This document shows positions 9,012 to 17,336 of a stretch of DNA of 64,000 nucleotides, piece by piece. Position 1 is the first letter of the stretch. Every line of letters starts with the position of its first letter. Made by a program: the position numbers and the translations under genes. Source of the DNA: Foliamicus sp965115835 (GTDB lineage Bacteria > Pseudomonadota > Gammaproteobacteria > Steroidobacterales > Foliamicaceae); assembly GCA_965115835.1 (NCBI GenBank), contig OZ220471.1, positions 744,001-808,000 on the forward strand, written 5' to 3'. Under the pieces are notes generated by a model. That model ran no database searches. It saw only the letters and a list, made by a program, of their open reading frames with translations, and had not been told where the DNA came from.

Positions 9012-10042
9012 GAGTTTGTCTGCCTCGGTTCGAGTCTTTGCATGGCAGCGGCAGCCAGGGCCGCCGTTCCCTTGCCGGTCAGGGCCGAAATCGTGAACAC
9101 CGGCGCCCGCCAATCCAGACGGCGGACGAGTTCCGTGCGCTGCCCGGCTGCTTGCGCGGATGATACAAGATCCGCCTTGTTCAAGATCAGCCAGCGTTCC
9201 AGGCGCGCCAGCCGGTCGTCGAACGCGGTCAACTCGGCGGCAATCGTGGTCACGGATTCGGCCAGCGCCCCGATAGACGCCGGACCCCCTTCCGCAGCCG
9301 ACAAATCCACCAGCTGCAACAACAGCCGGGTGCGCCGCAAATGCTTCAGGAAACGGGCTCCCAGGCCGACTCCGGATGCAGCGCCGGGCAACAGGCCCGG
9401 AATGTCGGCCATCACGAAGCTCTGCGCCGGCCCCACGGCCACCACCCCAAGTTGTGGATACAGCGTGGTGAAGGGGTAATCGGCAACCCTGGGGCGCGCT
9501 TCGGAAAGCGCTCTCAACAAGGTGGACTTGCCGGCGTTCGGCAGCCCCAGCAGCCCCACATCCGCCAGCAACATCAACTCCAGCGCCAACCGACGGGCTT
9601 CTCCGAGCGTGCCCGAACTGTGCTGGCGCGGGGCGCGATTGACGCTGGACTTGAACCGGGCATTGCCCCTTCCTCCCCGTCCGCCACGGGCCACAAGCAG
9701 TTCGGGACGCCCGGCGTTCAGTTCACCCAGAACTTCGCCGGTGTCCGCCTCCGTGACCCGGGTGCCTGCGGGCGCCGGAATCTCGAGGCTCCGGCCAGCC
9801 GCGCCGCTTCGCTCACGCCCTGCCCCCCCCTTGCCGTCGCCAGCCCGGAACACCTTGCGGGCGCGAAAGTCGGCCAGCGTATTGATTCCGGGGGCCAGCA
9901 CCAGCCTGACATCGCCCCCGTTGCCCCCGTCGCCCCCGTCGGGGCCGCCACGAGGAACGTGTTTCTCGCGGCGGAAGCTCACGCAGCCGTCACCGCCGTC
10001 ACCGGCGCGAACGCGAATCAATGCCTCGTCGGAGAACCGCAT
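9008..10042 (-). CDS. obgE: Obg-family GTPase
   Basis: Large-subunit ribosome assembly and stress GTPase. The N-terminal Obg fold is glycine-rich (GGPDGGDGGNGG, residues about 30-42) and ends near residue 157. The G domain follows with GLPNAGKST (G1), the YPFTT switch, DIPGL (G3), NKAD (G4) and a SAL block (G5). The protein is 344 residues, with only a short tail after the G domain, shorter than the acidic tail of E. coli ObgE. I chose ATG 10042 (MRFSDEALIRV, matching the family start). A CGGAA lies nine bases before it, while ATG 10048 would be too near. Downstream of rplU-rpmA as in most bacteria. Confidence 0.96.
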   Translation of the reverse strand: MRFSDEALIRVRAGDGGDGCVSFRREKHVPRGGPDGGDGGNGGDVRLVLAPGINTLADFRARKVFRAGDGKGGAGRERSGAAGRSLEIPAPAGTRVTEADTGEVLGELNAGRPELLVARGGRGGRGNARFKSSVNRAPRQHSSGTLGEARRLALELMLLADVGLLGLPNAGKSTLLRALSEARPRVADYPFTTLYPQLGVVAVGPAQSFVMADIPGLLPGAASGVGLGARFLKHLRRTRLLLQLVDLSAAEGGPASIGALAESVTTIAAELTAFDDRLARLERWLILNKADLVSSAQAAGQRTELVRRLDWRAPVFTISALTGKGTAALAAAAMQRLEPRQTNS

Positions 10043-10276
10043 TTCCATACATTCCGCGTAGCCCCGCCAGTTCCACCGGACCGGACGCAACCTTGCAGTC
10101 TACTGCCTGTTGCCTGATCTCGTTTTTCGGCCTCCGCAACTACAGCCCGGATCGGGCTTGTCCCTTGCGCCTTCCGAACGATTGCGCTACACCACACGCT
10201 GAAGGCGGCCCGGACAAGGCCGCAGAAGCCGCCTGCACGGACAGGGGCGCGCCCGCACGGGCGCGGAGGACAGCAA

Positions 10277-10534
10277 TCAGGAAGAAACGACCGAAACGAA
10301 GCGACGGTTGGCCGGACCCTTTCGCTGGTACTTCACCACGCCGTCGGCGGTCGCGAACAAGGTATGGTCGCGACCCAGGCCGACATTGCCGCCCGGATGG
10401 AAGGCCGTGCCGCGCTGCCGCACCAGGATATTGCCTGCCAGCACCCGCTCGCCGCCATACTTCTTGATCCCCAGCCGTTTGGATTCGGAATCACGTCCGT
10501 TGCGGGAACTGCCCGCCGCCTTTTTGTGCGCCAT
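10277..10534 (-). CDS. rpmA: 50S ribosomal protein L27
   Basis: Large-subunit protein of 85 residues whose N-terminal tail reaches toward the peptidyl-transferase centre. It starts MAHKKAAGSSRNGRDS and carries the conserved RLGIKKYGGE and GNVGLGRDHTLFA blocks. It begins three bases after the rplU stop, so the pair is one transcript. The 234 bases to obgE contain a GC-rich inverted repeat (10248-10265) without a T-run, so obgE is probably cotranscribed. Confidence 0.97.
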   Translation of the reverse strand: MAHKKAAGSSRNGRDSESKRLGIKKYGGERVLAGNILVRQRGTAFHPGGNVGLGRDHTLFATADGVVKYQRKGPANRRFVSVVSS

Positions 10535-10537
10535 GAC

Positions 10538-10966
10538 TCAACTCTCCTCGCCAGCAGCCCCGGCGGACGCCTGTTCCGCTACGGGCGCCTTCGCAGTTGC
10601 ATGGTTCTCCGGCGCCGCATCTTGCGCCGGCGCCTCTTCTCCCGACATCCCGGCCAGCTCGATCCCGCCAATCTCCAGCGTCGTGAACTGCTGGCGGTGG
10701 CCCAGCGTGCGGCGGTAGTTCTTGCGCCGCTTGAACTTGATCACTTCGATCTTTCGCGCCCTGCCGTGATCGCAGACGGTTGCCCGCACCTGCCCGACCT
10801 GCTCGCCAGCGGCGCCGACCCGGGTTGCCGCGCCTTCATCGCCCCCGATCAGCATGGCGTCGAACCGCAGCTCGTCGCCCACCTGCGCATTGAGACGTTC
10901 GACCCGAACACGCTGACCTTCGCTAACGCGATACTGCTTGCCGCCGGTGCGGATTACCGCAAACAT
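10538..10966 (-). CDS. rplU: 50S ribosomal protein L21 with C-terminal extension
   Basis: Large-subunit protein binding 23S rRNA and L20. The first 105 or so residues are canonical: MFAVIRTGGKQYRV at the start and KIEVIKFKRRKNYRR in the RNA-binding loop. A further 37 residues rich in Ala, Glu and Pro follow, while typical L21 ends near 103. The extension looks disordered. The start has a good site (GGAGG seven bases before ATG). First gene of rplU-rpmA-obgE-ybjQ. Confidence 0.97.
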   Translation of the reverse strand: MFAVIRTGGKQYRVSEGQRVRVERLNAQVGDELRFDAMLIGGDEGAATRVGAAGEQVGQVRATVCDHGRARKIEVIKFKRRKNYRRTLGHRQQFTTLEIGGIELAGMSGEEAPAQDAAPENHATAKAPVAEQASAGAAGEES

Positions 10967-11002
10967 CCGAATCCTCCAGGACCTTCATTGGCCGGGAGCG
11001 CG

Positions 11003-11008
11003 ATTATA
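11003..11008 (-). promoter_or_regulatory. -10 box for the rplU operon
   Basis: A perfect TATAAT on the minus strand, 36 bases before the rplU ATG, giving a leader of about 30 bases that carries the GGAGG site. No good -35 hexamer is visible 16-18 bases further upstream. Confidence 0.5.
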
Positions 11009-11104
11009 TCCGCAACTGCCCCTGGCACAGGCCGGCATGCAACCTGCAGACATTGCGATGACCGGCCCGCAGACACGCCACACGGAGCAGAAACCGCGTG
11101 GAGT

Positions 11105-12166
11105 CTATCCGCCGATGTAATACATCTCCACCTTGCCGCGCGCCGCACTTTTCCGCGGCAGGGACGCCCTCAACTCGCTGTAGCGATCCTCGCGCTGCCC
11201 CCAACACCTTCCGATCTGTTCCAGAAGGGCGTCGTCGTCCGCCCCGGCGCGCAGGGGGCCCCGAAGATCCAGCCCCTCGCCCGCAAACAGACAGGTAAAC
11301 AGCCGCCCGTCCGAGGACAGCCGGGCCCGGTTGCACGATCCGCAGAACGGTTGGGTGACCGAGGTGATAAAGCCCAACTCGCCCTGCCCGTCGACGAAGG
11401 CGTAGCGCCGGGCCACTTCGCCGGAATAATTCGCCTCCAGGGGGCGCAAGGGCCAGACGCGATCAATACGCTGCACCAGTTCCGCCGCCGGCGCCGCCTG
11501 CGACAGGTCCCAGTTGTTGATCGTTCCCACATCCATGTACTCGATCAACCGCAGGATTATTCCGCTGCCGCGAAAGCGACCGACCAGTTCGAGCACATGC
11601 TCCTCGTTCACGCCGCGCTGGATAACCGCGTTGATCTTTACTGGCTCGAGGCCTGCCGCGCGCGCCTCGGCAATACCTTCCAGCACAGATTGAAGACGCC
11701 CCCGGCCGCCGCTCATGCGTCGAAACAGCGTCTCGTCCACGGCATCGAGGCTGACCGTAACCCGGTCCAGGCCCGCCGCGGCCAGGGCGGCCGCCTGTTG
11801 CGCCAGAAGAATCCCGTTGGTGGTCAGCGCAATGTCTTCCACGCCTTCGAGGCGCGATAGATCTCCCACCAGATCCGCCAGACCGCCGCGCAGCAGCGGT
11901 TCCCCTCCGGTCAGGCGCAGCTTGCTTGCGCCCAATCGGACGAACAGGCGCGCAAGCCGGAGAATTTCGTCAAACGACAGGCGCTGCGTGCTGGAAAGAA
12001 AGCGGAAATTGCGGTCGTAAACGTCTTCCGGCATGCAGTACGGACAACGGAAATTGCACCGGTCCATAACGGAGATCCGAAGGTCGCGCAGCGGACGACC
12101 GAGCGTGTCGCGGACGCTGTCCGGCGCTGCTGCGACTATCCGCTCTCGTTGCGGGAACTCCTGCAT
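11105..12166 (-). CDS. moaA: GTP 3',8-cyclase (molybdenum cofactor biosynthesis protein A)
   Basis: Radical-SAM enzyme that, with MoaC, turns GTP into cyclic pyranopterin monophosphate for molybdopterin. The N-terminal SAM cluster motif is CNFRCPYC (about residues 37-44). The SAM-binding GGEP block follows, and the second 4Fe-4S cluster is given by CGSCNRARLSSDGRLFTC near 265-283. The C-terminus ends in the invariant GG needed for activity. The 353 residues are normal. No other moa gene is in the window, so the rest of the pathway lies elsewhere. The 138 bases down to rplU carry the rplU promoter. Confidence 0.96.
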   Translation of the reverse strand: MQEFPQRERIVAAAPDSVRDTLGRPLRDLRISVMDRCNFRCPYCMPEDVYDRNFRFLSSTQRLSFDEILRLARLFVRLGASKLRLTGGEPLLRGGLADLVGDLSRLEGVEDIALTTNGILLAQQAAALAAAGLDRVTVSLDAVDETLFRRMSGGRGRLQSVLEGIAEARAAGLEPVKINAVIQRGVNEEHVLELVGRFRGSGIILRLIEYMDVGTINNWDLSQAAPAAELVQRIDRVWPLRPLEANYSGEVARRYAFVDGQGELGFITSVTQPFCGSCNRARLSSDGRLFTCLFAGEGLDLRGPLRAGADDDALLEQIGRCWGQREDRYSELRASLPRKSAARGKVEMYYIGG

Positions 12167-12349
12167 GGTCCTATCTTCCAGGATTCACTTCGCGCGGGCA
12201 AGCGGTCTCTGCCGCGCCCCGCAGTCCGGCCTTGCGGCAATGCAGGCAAACACGGTTTCCCGTTCGACCCCCTCCGGGCGAGCCCGGGATCGCCCTGAAC
12301 GCCAACCGAAGGCGGGAGCATGCCGCCAGGGTCGCTCCATCCATGACGG

Positions 12350-13240
12350 TCAGGCGCGGGGATGGTGCCTGCGGTGCAGGTCTTGCAGACGCTTGCGCGC
12401 AACCTGCGTGTAGATCTGCGTGGTCGAAAGACTGCTGTGACCCAGCAGCAACTGCACCGCTCGCAAGTCCGCGCCGTGATCCAGCAGGTGGGTGGCAAAG
12501 GCGTGCCGCAGGCTGTGCGGGGAGAGGTTCTCCATGATTCCGGCAGCTGCGCCGTATTTGCGCAAGCGCAGCCAGAACGCCTGGCGAGTCATGGCCTTGC
12601 CCCTGCGGGTGGGGAACAGCGCGTCGCTTTTGCGTTCGCCAAGAATCTCCGACCGGGCGCCGCCGATAAACCTGCGCACCCAGTCGGCTGCCTCCTCCCC
12701 CAGCGGCACGAGACGCTCCCTGGCGCCCTTGCCGCGCACCCGCAGCACTCCGCTGGCAAGGTTGATCCGGGCCACCGTGAGGTTGACCAGCTCACTGACC
12801 CTCAGCCCGGTGGCGTACAGGACTTCGAGCATGCACCGGTCGCGCACGCCGAGTGGATCTTTCAGTTGCGGGGCGGACAGCAGGCTCTCGACCTCGCCTT
12901 CGGAGAGGCTGTGGGGCAGCGAACGCCCCACCCGAGGGCTGGGTATCCGCGACGAAGGGTCCTCGCGCATCAATCCCTCCCGCACCAGATAGCCATAAAA
13001 CCTCCGGGCAGTGGACAGTTGCCGGGAAAGCGTACGGACGTGAATACCGCCGGCCGCCCGTTCACTCACAAAGCCCAGCAGGTCCGATCTCCGGGCCCGA
13101 TCCAATGGCCGGCCCCGCTTCTTCAACCATTTCTCAAGCTGGCCAAGGTCGGACCCATAGGCGGCCAGGGTGTTCCGGGAAAGACCCTGCTCCAGCCAGA
13201 CCGCATCCACGAAACAATCAATCAGTTCCGATCTGGCCAT
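12350..13240 (-). CDS. xerD: Site-specific tyrosine recombinase XerD
   Basis: Resolves chromosome dimers at dif together with XerC and FtsK. The 296 residues match XerD. The N-terminal SAM-like core-binding domain (about 1-90) is followed by the catalytic domain with Arg in ATGLRVSEL, the HSLRHAFATHLL box, LGHSSLSTT and the tyrosine nucleophile in QIYTQV. I take ATG 13240 (MARSELID), preceded by GGGGGA seven bases away, not the longer frame from 13285, which would run into plsC. The start codons of xerD and plsC are only 14 bases apart. Gap 12167-12349 to moaA holds nothing I recognise. Confidence 0.95.
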   Translation of the reverse strand: MARSELIDCFVDAVWLEQGLSRNTLAAYGSDLGQLEKWLKKRGRPLDRARRSDLLGFVSERAAGGIHVRTLSRQLSTARRFYGYLVREGLMREDPSSRIPSPRVGRSLPHSLSEGEVESLLSAPQLKDPLGVRDRCMLEVLYATGLRVSELVNLTVARINLASGVLRVRGKGARERLVPLGEEAADWVRRFIGGARSEILGERKSDALFPTRRGKAMTRQAFWLRLRKYGAAAGIMENLSPHSLRHAFATHLLDHGADLRAVQLLLGHSSLSTTQIYTQVARKRLQDLHRRHHPRA

Positions 13241-13254
13241 AGAATTTCCCCCAT

Positions 13255-13968
13255 ATGGATCGCTTGCGGACATGGGCGTACACACTGTGGGGCTGGACGG
13301 TCTTCTGCGCCTGTGCGTTGACCGCGGCGCTGGCGATACAGGTCATTCCCGGCGAAGAGCGCTGCAGGAAGTGTGCGCGAGCCGCTTCGCGGCTCATCTT
13401 TCGGCTTGGCGGAGCGTGGCCGCGAGTAAGCGGCCTTCGGAACCTGCCGGCCGAACCCTGCGTGGTTGCCGCCAATCATGCCAGTTTTGCCGATGGCGTT
13501 CTGCTGTGCGCCATCCTGCCGACCCGCTTCCGTCTGGTCATAAAGCGCGAAATCAGACAAGCGCCGCTGGCGGGACGGACGCTCAGCCGGATTGGCGCCC
13601 TGTTTGTGGAGCGGGATGAAGGCGCCGGGCGCATCGCCGACGTACGGGCCATGCTCAAGGCAGCCCGGGCCGGACAGTCGCTGGCCATCTTCCCCGAAGG
13701 AACGTTTCGGCGCGAGCCGGGCTTGCTGCCGTTTCGCTCCGGCGCATTTGCCGCCGCGGCAACCGGAGGGATGCCGGTTGTACCCATGGCGATACGCGGC
13801 TGCCGGCGCCTGCTGCCGTCCGGTTCCTGGCGCTTTACCCCTTCGCGCATAAGGGTGCGCCTGCTGGAGCCGCTGCGGGCGGCAGGCAACCGGAGCCACG
13901 CGAACCGGGCGGAACAACTTTCCGAAAAATGCCACGCAGCGATGGCTGACGCCCTGGGGGAAGAATAA
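13255..13968 (+). CDS. 1-acyl-sn-glycerol-3-phosphate acyltransferase-like protein
   Basis: PlsC-family acyltransferase of 237 residues with one N-terminal membrane segment (about residues 8-30). The acceptor motif NHASFADG (HX4D, near 76) and the glycerophosphate-binding FPEGTF (near 146) are intact, as is the later VVPMAIRG. Such enzymes acylate lysophosphatidate or a related lysolipid at the inner membrane. Whether this is the essential PlsC or an ornithine-lipid-type paralogue cannot be told. A TAGAAT at 13240-13245 sits nine bases before the ATG and has no Shine-Dalgarno after it. Divergent from xerD, convergent with the TonB operon. Confidence 0.88.
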   Translation: MDRLRTWAYTLWGWTVFCACALTAALAIQVIPGEERCRKCARAASRLIFRLGGAWPRVSGLRNLPAEPCVVAANHASFADGVLLCAILPTRFRLVIKREIRQAPLAGRTLSRIGALFVERDEGAGRIADVRAMLKAARAGQSLAIFPEGTFRREPGLLPFRSGAFAAAATGGMPVVPMAIRGCRRLLPSGSWRFTPSRIRVRLLEPLRAAGNRSHANRAEQLSEKCHAAMADALGEE

Positions 13969-14001
13969 GCCCGGTGTTTGCGGCGCTTCGTCCGGGCGCG
14001 C

Positions 14002-15294
14002 TCAGGAGGTCTCGGCCTCGCCGGTGCGGTCCCTGACGTAACCGATCCAGGCATTGGCGTTGCGGCGGACGCTGGCGTCGTTACCGTTGTTCGCCTTGGC
14101 GCTCTCGAAAGCCTGGATGGCCTCGTCGAAGCGGCGCAACTCCGCCAACGCCACACCCTGGAGCACCCAGACATCCCCGGGGCGGTCCAGATTGCCTTTT
14201 TCCAGGGCCAGCCGGCAGGATTCCACCACCCCTTCCCAATCGCCACTCTCGTTGAGCAGCATCGCCTTGCGGTGGTAGTACTCGCCGTCTTCGGAAAGCT
14301 GCGCCAGCTTGTCGATGGTATCGACCGCGCGGTCCATCTCCCGGGCCATGGTCCAGGCATTCAACAGTACGCGGAGATTATCGAGATCTTCCTCGACATG
14401 GCCGCGTCCCATGGCTTCTTCAAGCACCATCCCGGCGCGCGCGGGATTCTGGAGAAACAGGTTCAGCCGGGCAAGGTTGAGAATATCGGCTTCCGCAACC
14501 AGCATGCCGCGGAACCAGGGGATCGAAAGCGCCGCCTCCGCGCTCTCATCGTTTTCGATCTGCATGTACAAGCTGGAAAGCACAATGTAGTTGCGCAAGT
14601 TGTCGGGCCAGATGCCGATATTCTCCTTGAGCAGATCGATGGCCTTGGGGAACTGCCCCAATTCCACATGGACCGCGAGTTGGAGGTTGCGCCAGCTCTC
14701 GTTGGGCTCTTTCGCAAGCTGATTGGCGCGAACCACATACGGCAGGGCTTCGCGCATCATTTCGCGCTGGGCGAAATTGGCGCCCATCAGGATATAGGCG
14801 TCCGGAATAGCAGGCTCGGCCTGATAGCGAAACCAGAGCATGAGGGTCTCGTTGGACTCGTCGAAGCGTTCCTGGCCCGCGTAATAGCCGGCTATCGAGT
14901 ACACGATGCCCTGCTGCACCGGAGTGGGCAGGGCGTCCAGCTCCAGGCATTTCCCGAAGGCCTCGAAAGCCTCGTCTTCCCGGTCCAGTTGCGAGTAGAC
15001 AAAGCCGTAGGTCTGATAAAGCTGGGCGCCTTCATAATCGCTGAGACGGTCGGTGCGAATCCGGTCCATCAACTCCAGCGCTTCGGTGAGGTTCTCCTCG
15101 TCCAGCAACTCGTGCGCGCGCGCCAGTCGCCGGTAGAAGCTCTCGTTCATGGAACTTGGCGGCTCTTTCCGCTCATCGGCCACCCGGTCCGGGCGCAGCG
15201 GATGCCATGAGGGCAAGCCGCCGCCGTCATCCGGCGCGCCCACCGCTGGCGCAAGCAGCAGCGCGGCGAGCAAGGCAGTCAGTCTTCCGGCCAT
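14002..15294 (-). CDS. Periplasmic TPR protein of the TonB/ExbB/ExbD operon
   Basis: Secreted tetratricopeptide protein, last gene of the seven-gene TonB operon. The start ATG 15294 gives the signal peptide MAGRLTALLAALLLAPAVGA. Beyond it are about ten helical repeat pairs recognisable as TPRs, for example around AYILMGANFAQRE, LYMQIENDESAEAALS and VALAELRRFDEAIQAFESA. The 430 residues end soon after the last repeat. Translation is coupled: TGA of tonB and this ATG are separated by one base. Proteins of this type accompany DUF3450/TtpC TonB systems and may dock receptors or envelope partners. That role is inferred from context only. Confidence 0.85.
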   Translation of the reverse strand: MAGRLTALLAALLLAPAVGAPDDGGGLPSWHPLRPDRVADERKEPPSSMNESFYRRLARAHELLDEENLTEALELMDRIRTDRLSDYEGAQLYQTYGFVYSQLDREDEAFEAFGKCLELDALPTPVQQGIVYSIAGYYAGQERFDESNETLMLWFRYQAEPAIPDAYILMGANFAQREMMREALPYVVRANQLAKEPNESWRNLQLAVHVELGQFPKAIDLLKENIGIWPDNLRNYIVLSSLYMQIENDESAEAALSIPWFRGMLVAEADILNLARLNLFLQNPARAGMVLEEAMGRGHVEEDLDNLRVLLNAWTMAREMDRAVDTIDKLAQLSEDGEYYHRKAMLLNESGDWEGVVESCRLALEKGNLDRPGDVWVLQGVALAELRRFDEAIQAFESAKANNGNDASVRRNANAWIGYVRDRTGEAETS

Positions 15295-15295
15295 C

Positions 15296-15934
15296 TCAGT
15301 TATCCAGGGAGAACTCGATGGAGGTCGAGGCCCAGCGTTCCACCGGAGTGCCGTCCACAACCCGCGGCTTGAATTTCCAGCGCCGCACCGCGCGTATCGC
15401 GTTGCGCACGAAAAGCCGCCCCGGCGCGGCTTCGGTAACCTTCACGTCGATCACGCTGCCATCCGTTCCAATCAGCACCCTGAACTTCACGTAGCCCTCG
15501 GTGCCGTCTATCAATGCTTCGCGCGGATACTGCGGGTCGATACGAACGATGGGGATGACTTCCCCCTCGGCCGCGGGATCGCCCGGCTCCCACGTCCCGA
15601 TGAAAGGGCCGCCTCCGGCCGCGCCGGAAATGTCGATATTCGGAAGGTCGAGCCGCATCGGGTTGTGCTGCGGCTTGGACTCGTCGGGAACCCTGAGCTT
15701 GGGGGGAGGCGGAGGGTCCTTGGGCGGAGGCGGCTTCTTGGGCCGGACCCGCCGCTTGGTCTGCACGATGTCGTCCTCCTGAACACGAATCAGGTCTACG
15801 ATCTGTCCTGTCGCGCCTGCCGCCTTCTGCCCCCGACCGCCACTGATCAGCGTGTTCATGAAAAGGAACAGCAGGAGCGCAACCAATACGCCTCCCGACG
15901 CAGAGCCAAGCAACCGCCATCGGGTCCTGCTCAC
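15296..15934 (-). CDS. tonB: TonB energy-transducing protein
   Basis: Spans the periplasm and passes proton-motive force from ExbB/ExbD to outer-membrane receptors. The 212 residues show a cytoplasmic MSRTRWR start, one membrane helix (about 8-30), a Lys/Pro-rich spacer (about 61-79) and a C-terminal TonB domain with the YPREALIDGTEGYVKFRV block and a terminal IEFSLDN. The spacer is short, as in TonB2-type proteins that rely on an extra component (TtpC) to reach the receptor. The start is GTG 15934, overlapping the upstream exbD stop by GTGA. The open frame further upstream is only read-through of exbD in another phase. Confidence 0.93.
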   Translation of the reverse strand: MSRTRWRLLGSASGGVLVALLLFLFMNTLISGGRGQKAAGATGQIVDLIRVQEDDIVQTKRRVRPKKPPPPKDPPPPPKLRVPDESKPQHNPMRLDLPNIDISGAAGGGPFIGTWEPGDPAAEGEVIPIVRIDPQYPREALIDGTEGYVKFRVLIGTDGSVIDVKVTEAAPGRLFVRNAIRAVRRWKFKPRVVDGTPVERWASTSIEFSLDN

Positions 15935-16344
15935 GTCCGGTCGCCTCCATCCGCAGCCAGTGCGACGCTGGTCACGCCGGCGGACCGGATCTGATCCATC
16001 AGGTCGATCACCAGGCCGGTAGAGGCGCGATGATCCGCCACGATGATGGCGCTGCTCTCGGGGTACTCGGCGCGCGCCACCTCGACCAGTTGCCGAACGC
16101 CATGCAGTTCGACCCGTTTCTTGTTGATCCAGATGTGATCGTTGGGGGACACCGCGATCAATATGTTGCCCCTGTCCTTGGTGGCCGCCGTTTGCGCGAA
16201 GGGCTTGGTGACGAATATCCCCGGCTCCTTGACGAAGGAGGTGGTCACGATGAAGAAAATGAGCATGATGAACACGATGTCCAGCATCGGCGTGATGTTG
16301 ATGTCGCCTTCTTCCTCCGTCTTGCGTCTTTTGATTTGAGGCAT
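15931..16344 (-). CDS. exbD: Biopolymer transport protein ExbD (second copy)
   Basis: Proton-channel partner of ExbB: a short cytoplasmic tail, one membrane helix and a periplasmic domain, 137 residues. The helix ITPMLDIVFIMLIFFIV carries the essential aspartate. The periplasmic part (SAIIVADHRASTGLVIDLMDQ) is clearly different from that of the neighbouring ExbD. Start ATG 16344, 11 bases after the upstream exbD stop. The helix-coding DNA (16225-16302) is almost identical to that of the other copy, suggesting gene conversion. Two ExbD subunits may form a heteromer. Confidence 0.93.
   Translation of the reverse strand: MPQIKRRKTEEEGDINITPMLDIVFIMLIFFIVTTSFVKEPGIFVTKPFAQTAATKDRGNILIAVSPNDHIWINKKRVELHGVRQLVEVARAEYPESSAIIVADHRASTGLVIDLMDQIRSAGVTSVALAADGGDRT
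16225..16302 (-). repeat. 78-bp near-identical segment, copy in second exbD
   Basis: Differs from 16644-16721 at one position only (GATGAAG against GATAAAG read on the plus strand), including all other synonymous sites. It encodes the ExbD membrane helix and the residues just after it. Confidence 0.9.
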
Positions 16345-16355
16345 GGCGCGGACTC

Positions 16356-16766
16356 CTATCGCGACGAGGCGGCCAGCGAGACCTTGGTTGCGCCCGCCAC
16401 GCGAGCCTGATCGACAACGCCGACAATATAGCCGGAGTCGGCATCCCGGTCGGCAATGACGACTACCGTCGCGTCGGGTTTGCGCGCCAGCCCGGACATG
16501 ATATTGGCCCGCACCGCCCCGATATGCACCAGCCGCTCCTCCACAAACACCTGCCCGAAAGCGTCGATGCGCACCGGAATCACTTCCGATCGCTTCTTCT
16601 CCTTTACAGGAGCGTTGGACGGCCTGTCCAGATCCACCCCCAACTCCTTGACGAAGGAGGTGGTCACGATAAAGAAAATGAGCATGATGAACACGATGTC
16701 CAGCATCGGCGTGATGTTGATATCCGCCTCGTCCGCCGTTCGCCCGCGACGTTTGCGCGCTATCAT
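16356..16766 (-). CDS. exbD: Biopolymer transport protein ExbD (first copy)
   Basis: ExbD of 136 residues with a basic N-terminus (MIARKRRGRT), the single helix with its aspartate (PMLDIVFIML) and a periplasmic domain containing VVVIADRDADSGYIVGVVDQAR, typical of the family. Its stop-to-start junction with exbB is ATGA at 16763-16766, so translation is coupled. It pairs with the ExbB encoded just upstream. The periplasmic half shares little sequence with the second ExbD, so the two probably have separate partners or positions in one complex. Confidence 0.93.
   Translation of the reverse strand: MIARKRRGRTADEADINITPMLDIVFIMLIFFIVTTSFVKELGVDLDRPSNAPVKEKKRSEVIPVRIDAFGQVFVEERLVHIGAVRANIMSGLARKPDATVVVIADRDADSGYIVGVVDQARVAGATKVSLAASSR
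16644..16721 (-). repeat. 78-bp near-identical segment, copy in first exbD
   Basis: Partner of 16225-16302, with one mismatch in 78 bases. Flanking sequence of the two genes is clearly diverged on both sides. Confidence 0.9.
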
Positions 16767-17317
16767 GCGCTCGCTCCCGCCGGCGCGGGCTCGAACCGCA
16801 TTTCCAGCGCATCTTCCAGCTCCCCCATCTTCAGCCTGGCGCGCTGCCTGAGCCACGCTGCAAGGTACAGCCCCGACAGGGCGGCCACCAGCCCGGACAT
16901 CGTCGGTATGGTCGCCTGGGAAACGCCTCCGGCCATCAGCCGCGCATTGCCGGTGCCGAACACCGTCATGATCTCGAACACCTGCACCATGCCCCACACG
17001 GTGCCCAGCAGTCCCAGCAGCGGCAGGATCTGCATGAGGGTCTGAATCAGCCCCAGGTTGCGGCGGGCGCTCAGGCCAACCTCGGAAAGAATCAGGCGGC
17101 GCTGGTTGCTGGCCAGCCAGGAGCCGTCGCGCCGCCCGCTCTCCCAGAGATGTCTCGCGGCGCGCATCTCTTCCGGCAGCACCGCAAGGAAATACCACAA
17201 CCGTTCAACAATGAGCGTCCACATCAACATGGTCACGAACAGAATGCCGTACAGCACCGGACCGCCCAGCTCGAAAAAGCCCCGGATGGAAGCCCAGGCG
17301 TCCATTGCGAAGGTCAT
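16763..17317 (-). CDS. exbB: ExbB/TolQ-family proton channel protein
   Basis: Inner-membrane protein of 184 residues with three membrane segments: about 18-38 (GPVLYGILFVTMLMWTL), and two in the conserved MotA/ExbB domain containing LLGLLGTVWGMVQVFE and GLVAALSGLYLAAW. It forms the pentameric proton channel around ExbD helices. I chose ATG 17317 (MTFAMDAW), which has an AGG-containing site just before it. The frame is open upstream but only as a shadow of the TtpC gene. It lies 19 bases after the TtpC-like gene, in order with two exbD and tonB. Confidence 0.92.
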   Translation of the reverse strand: MTFAMDAWASIRGFFELGGPVLYGILFVTMLMWTLIVERLWYFLAVLPEEMRAARHLWESGRRDGSWLASNQRRLILSEVGLSARRNLGLIQTLMQILPLLGLLGTVWGMVQVFEIMTVFGTGNARLMAGGVSQATIPTMSGLVAALSGLYLAAWLRQRARLKMGELEDALEMRFEPAPAGASA

Positions 17318-17336
17318 TGCGCCTGACCGCCCGCAA

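Noticed and set aside
10248..10265. Rho-independent terminator between rpmA and obgE
   Set aside because: The stem CGCGCCCG/CGGGCGCG has a loop of only two bases and no T-run follows on the minus strand. obgE is most likely cotranscribed.
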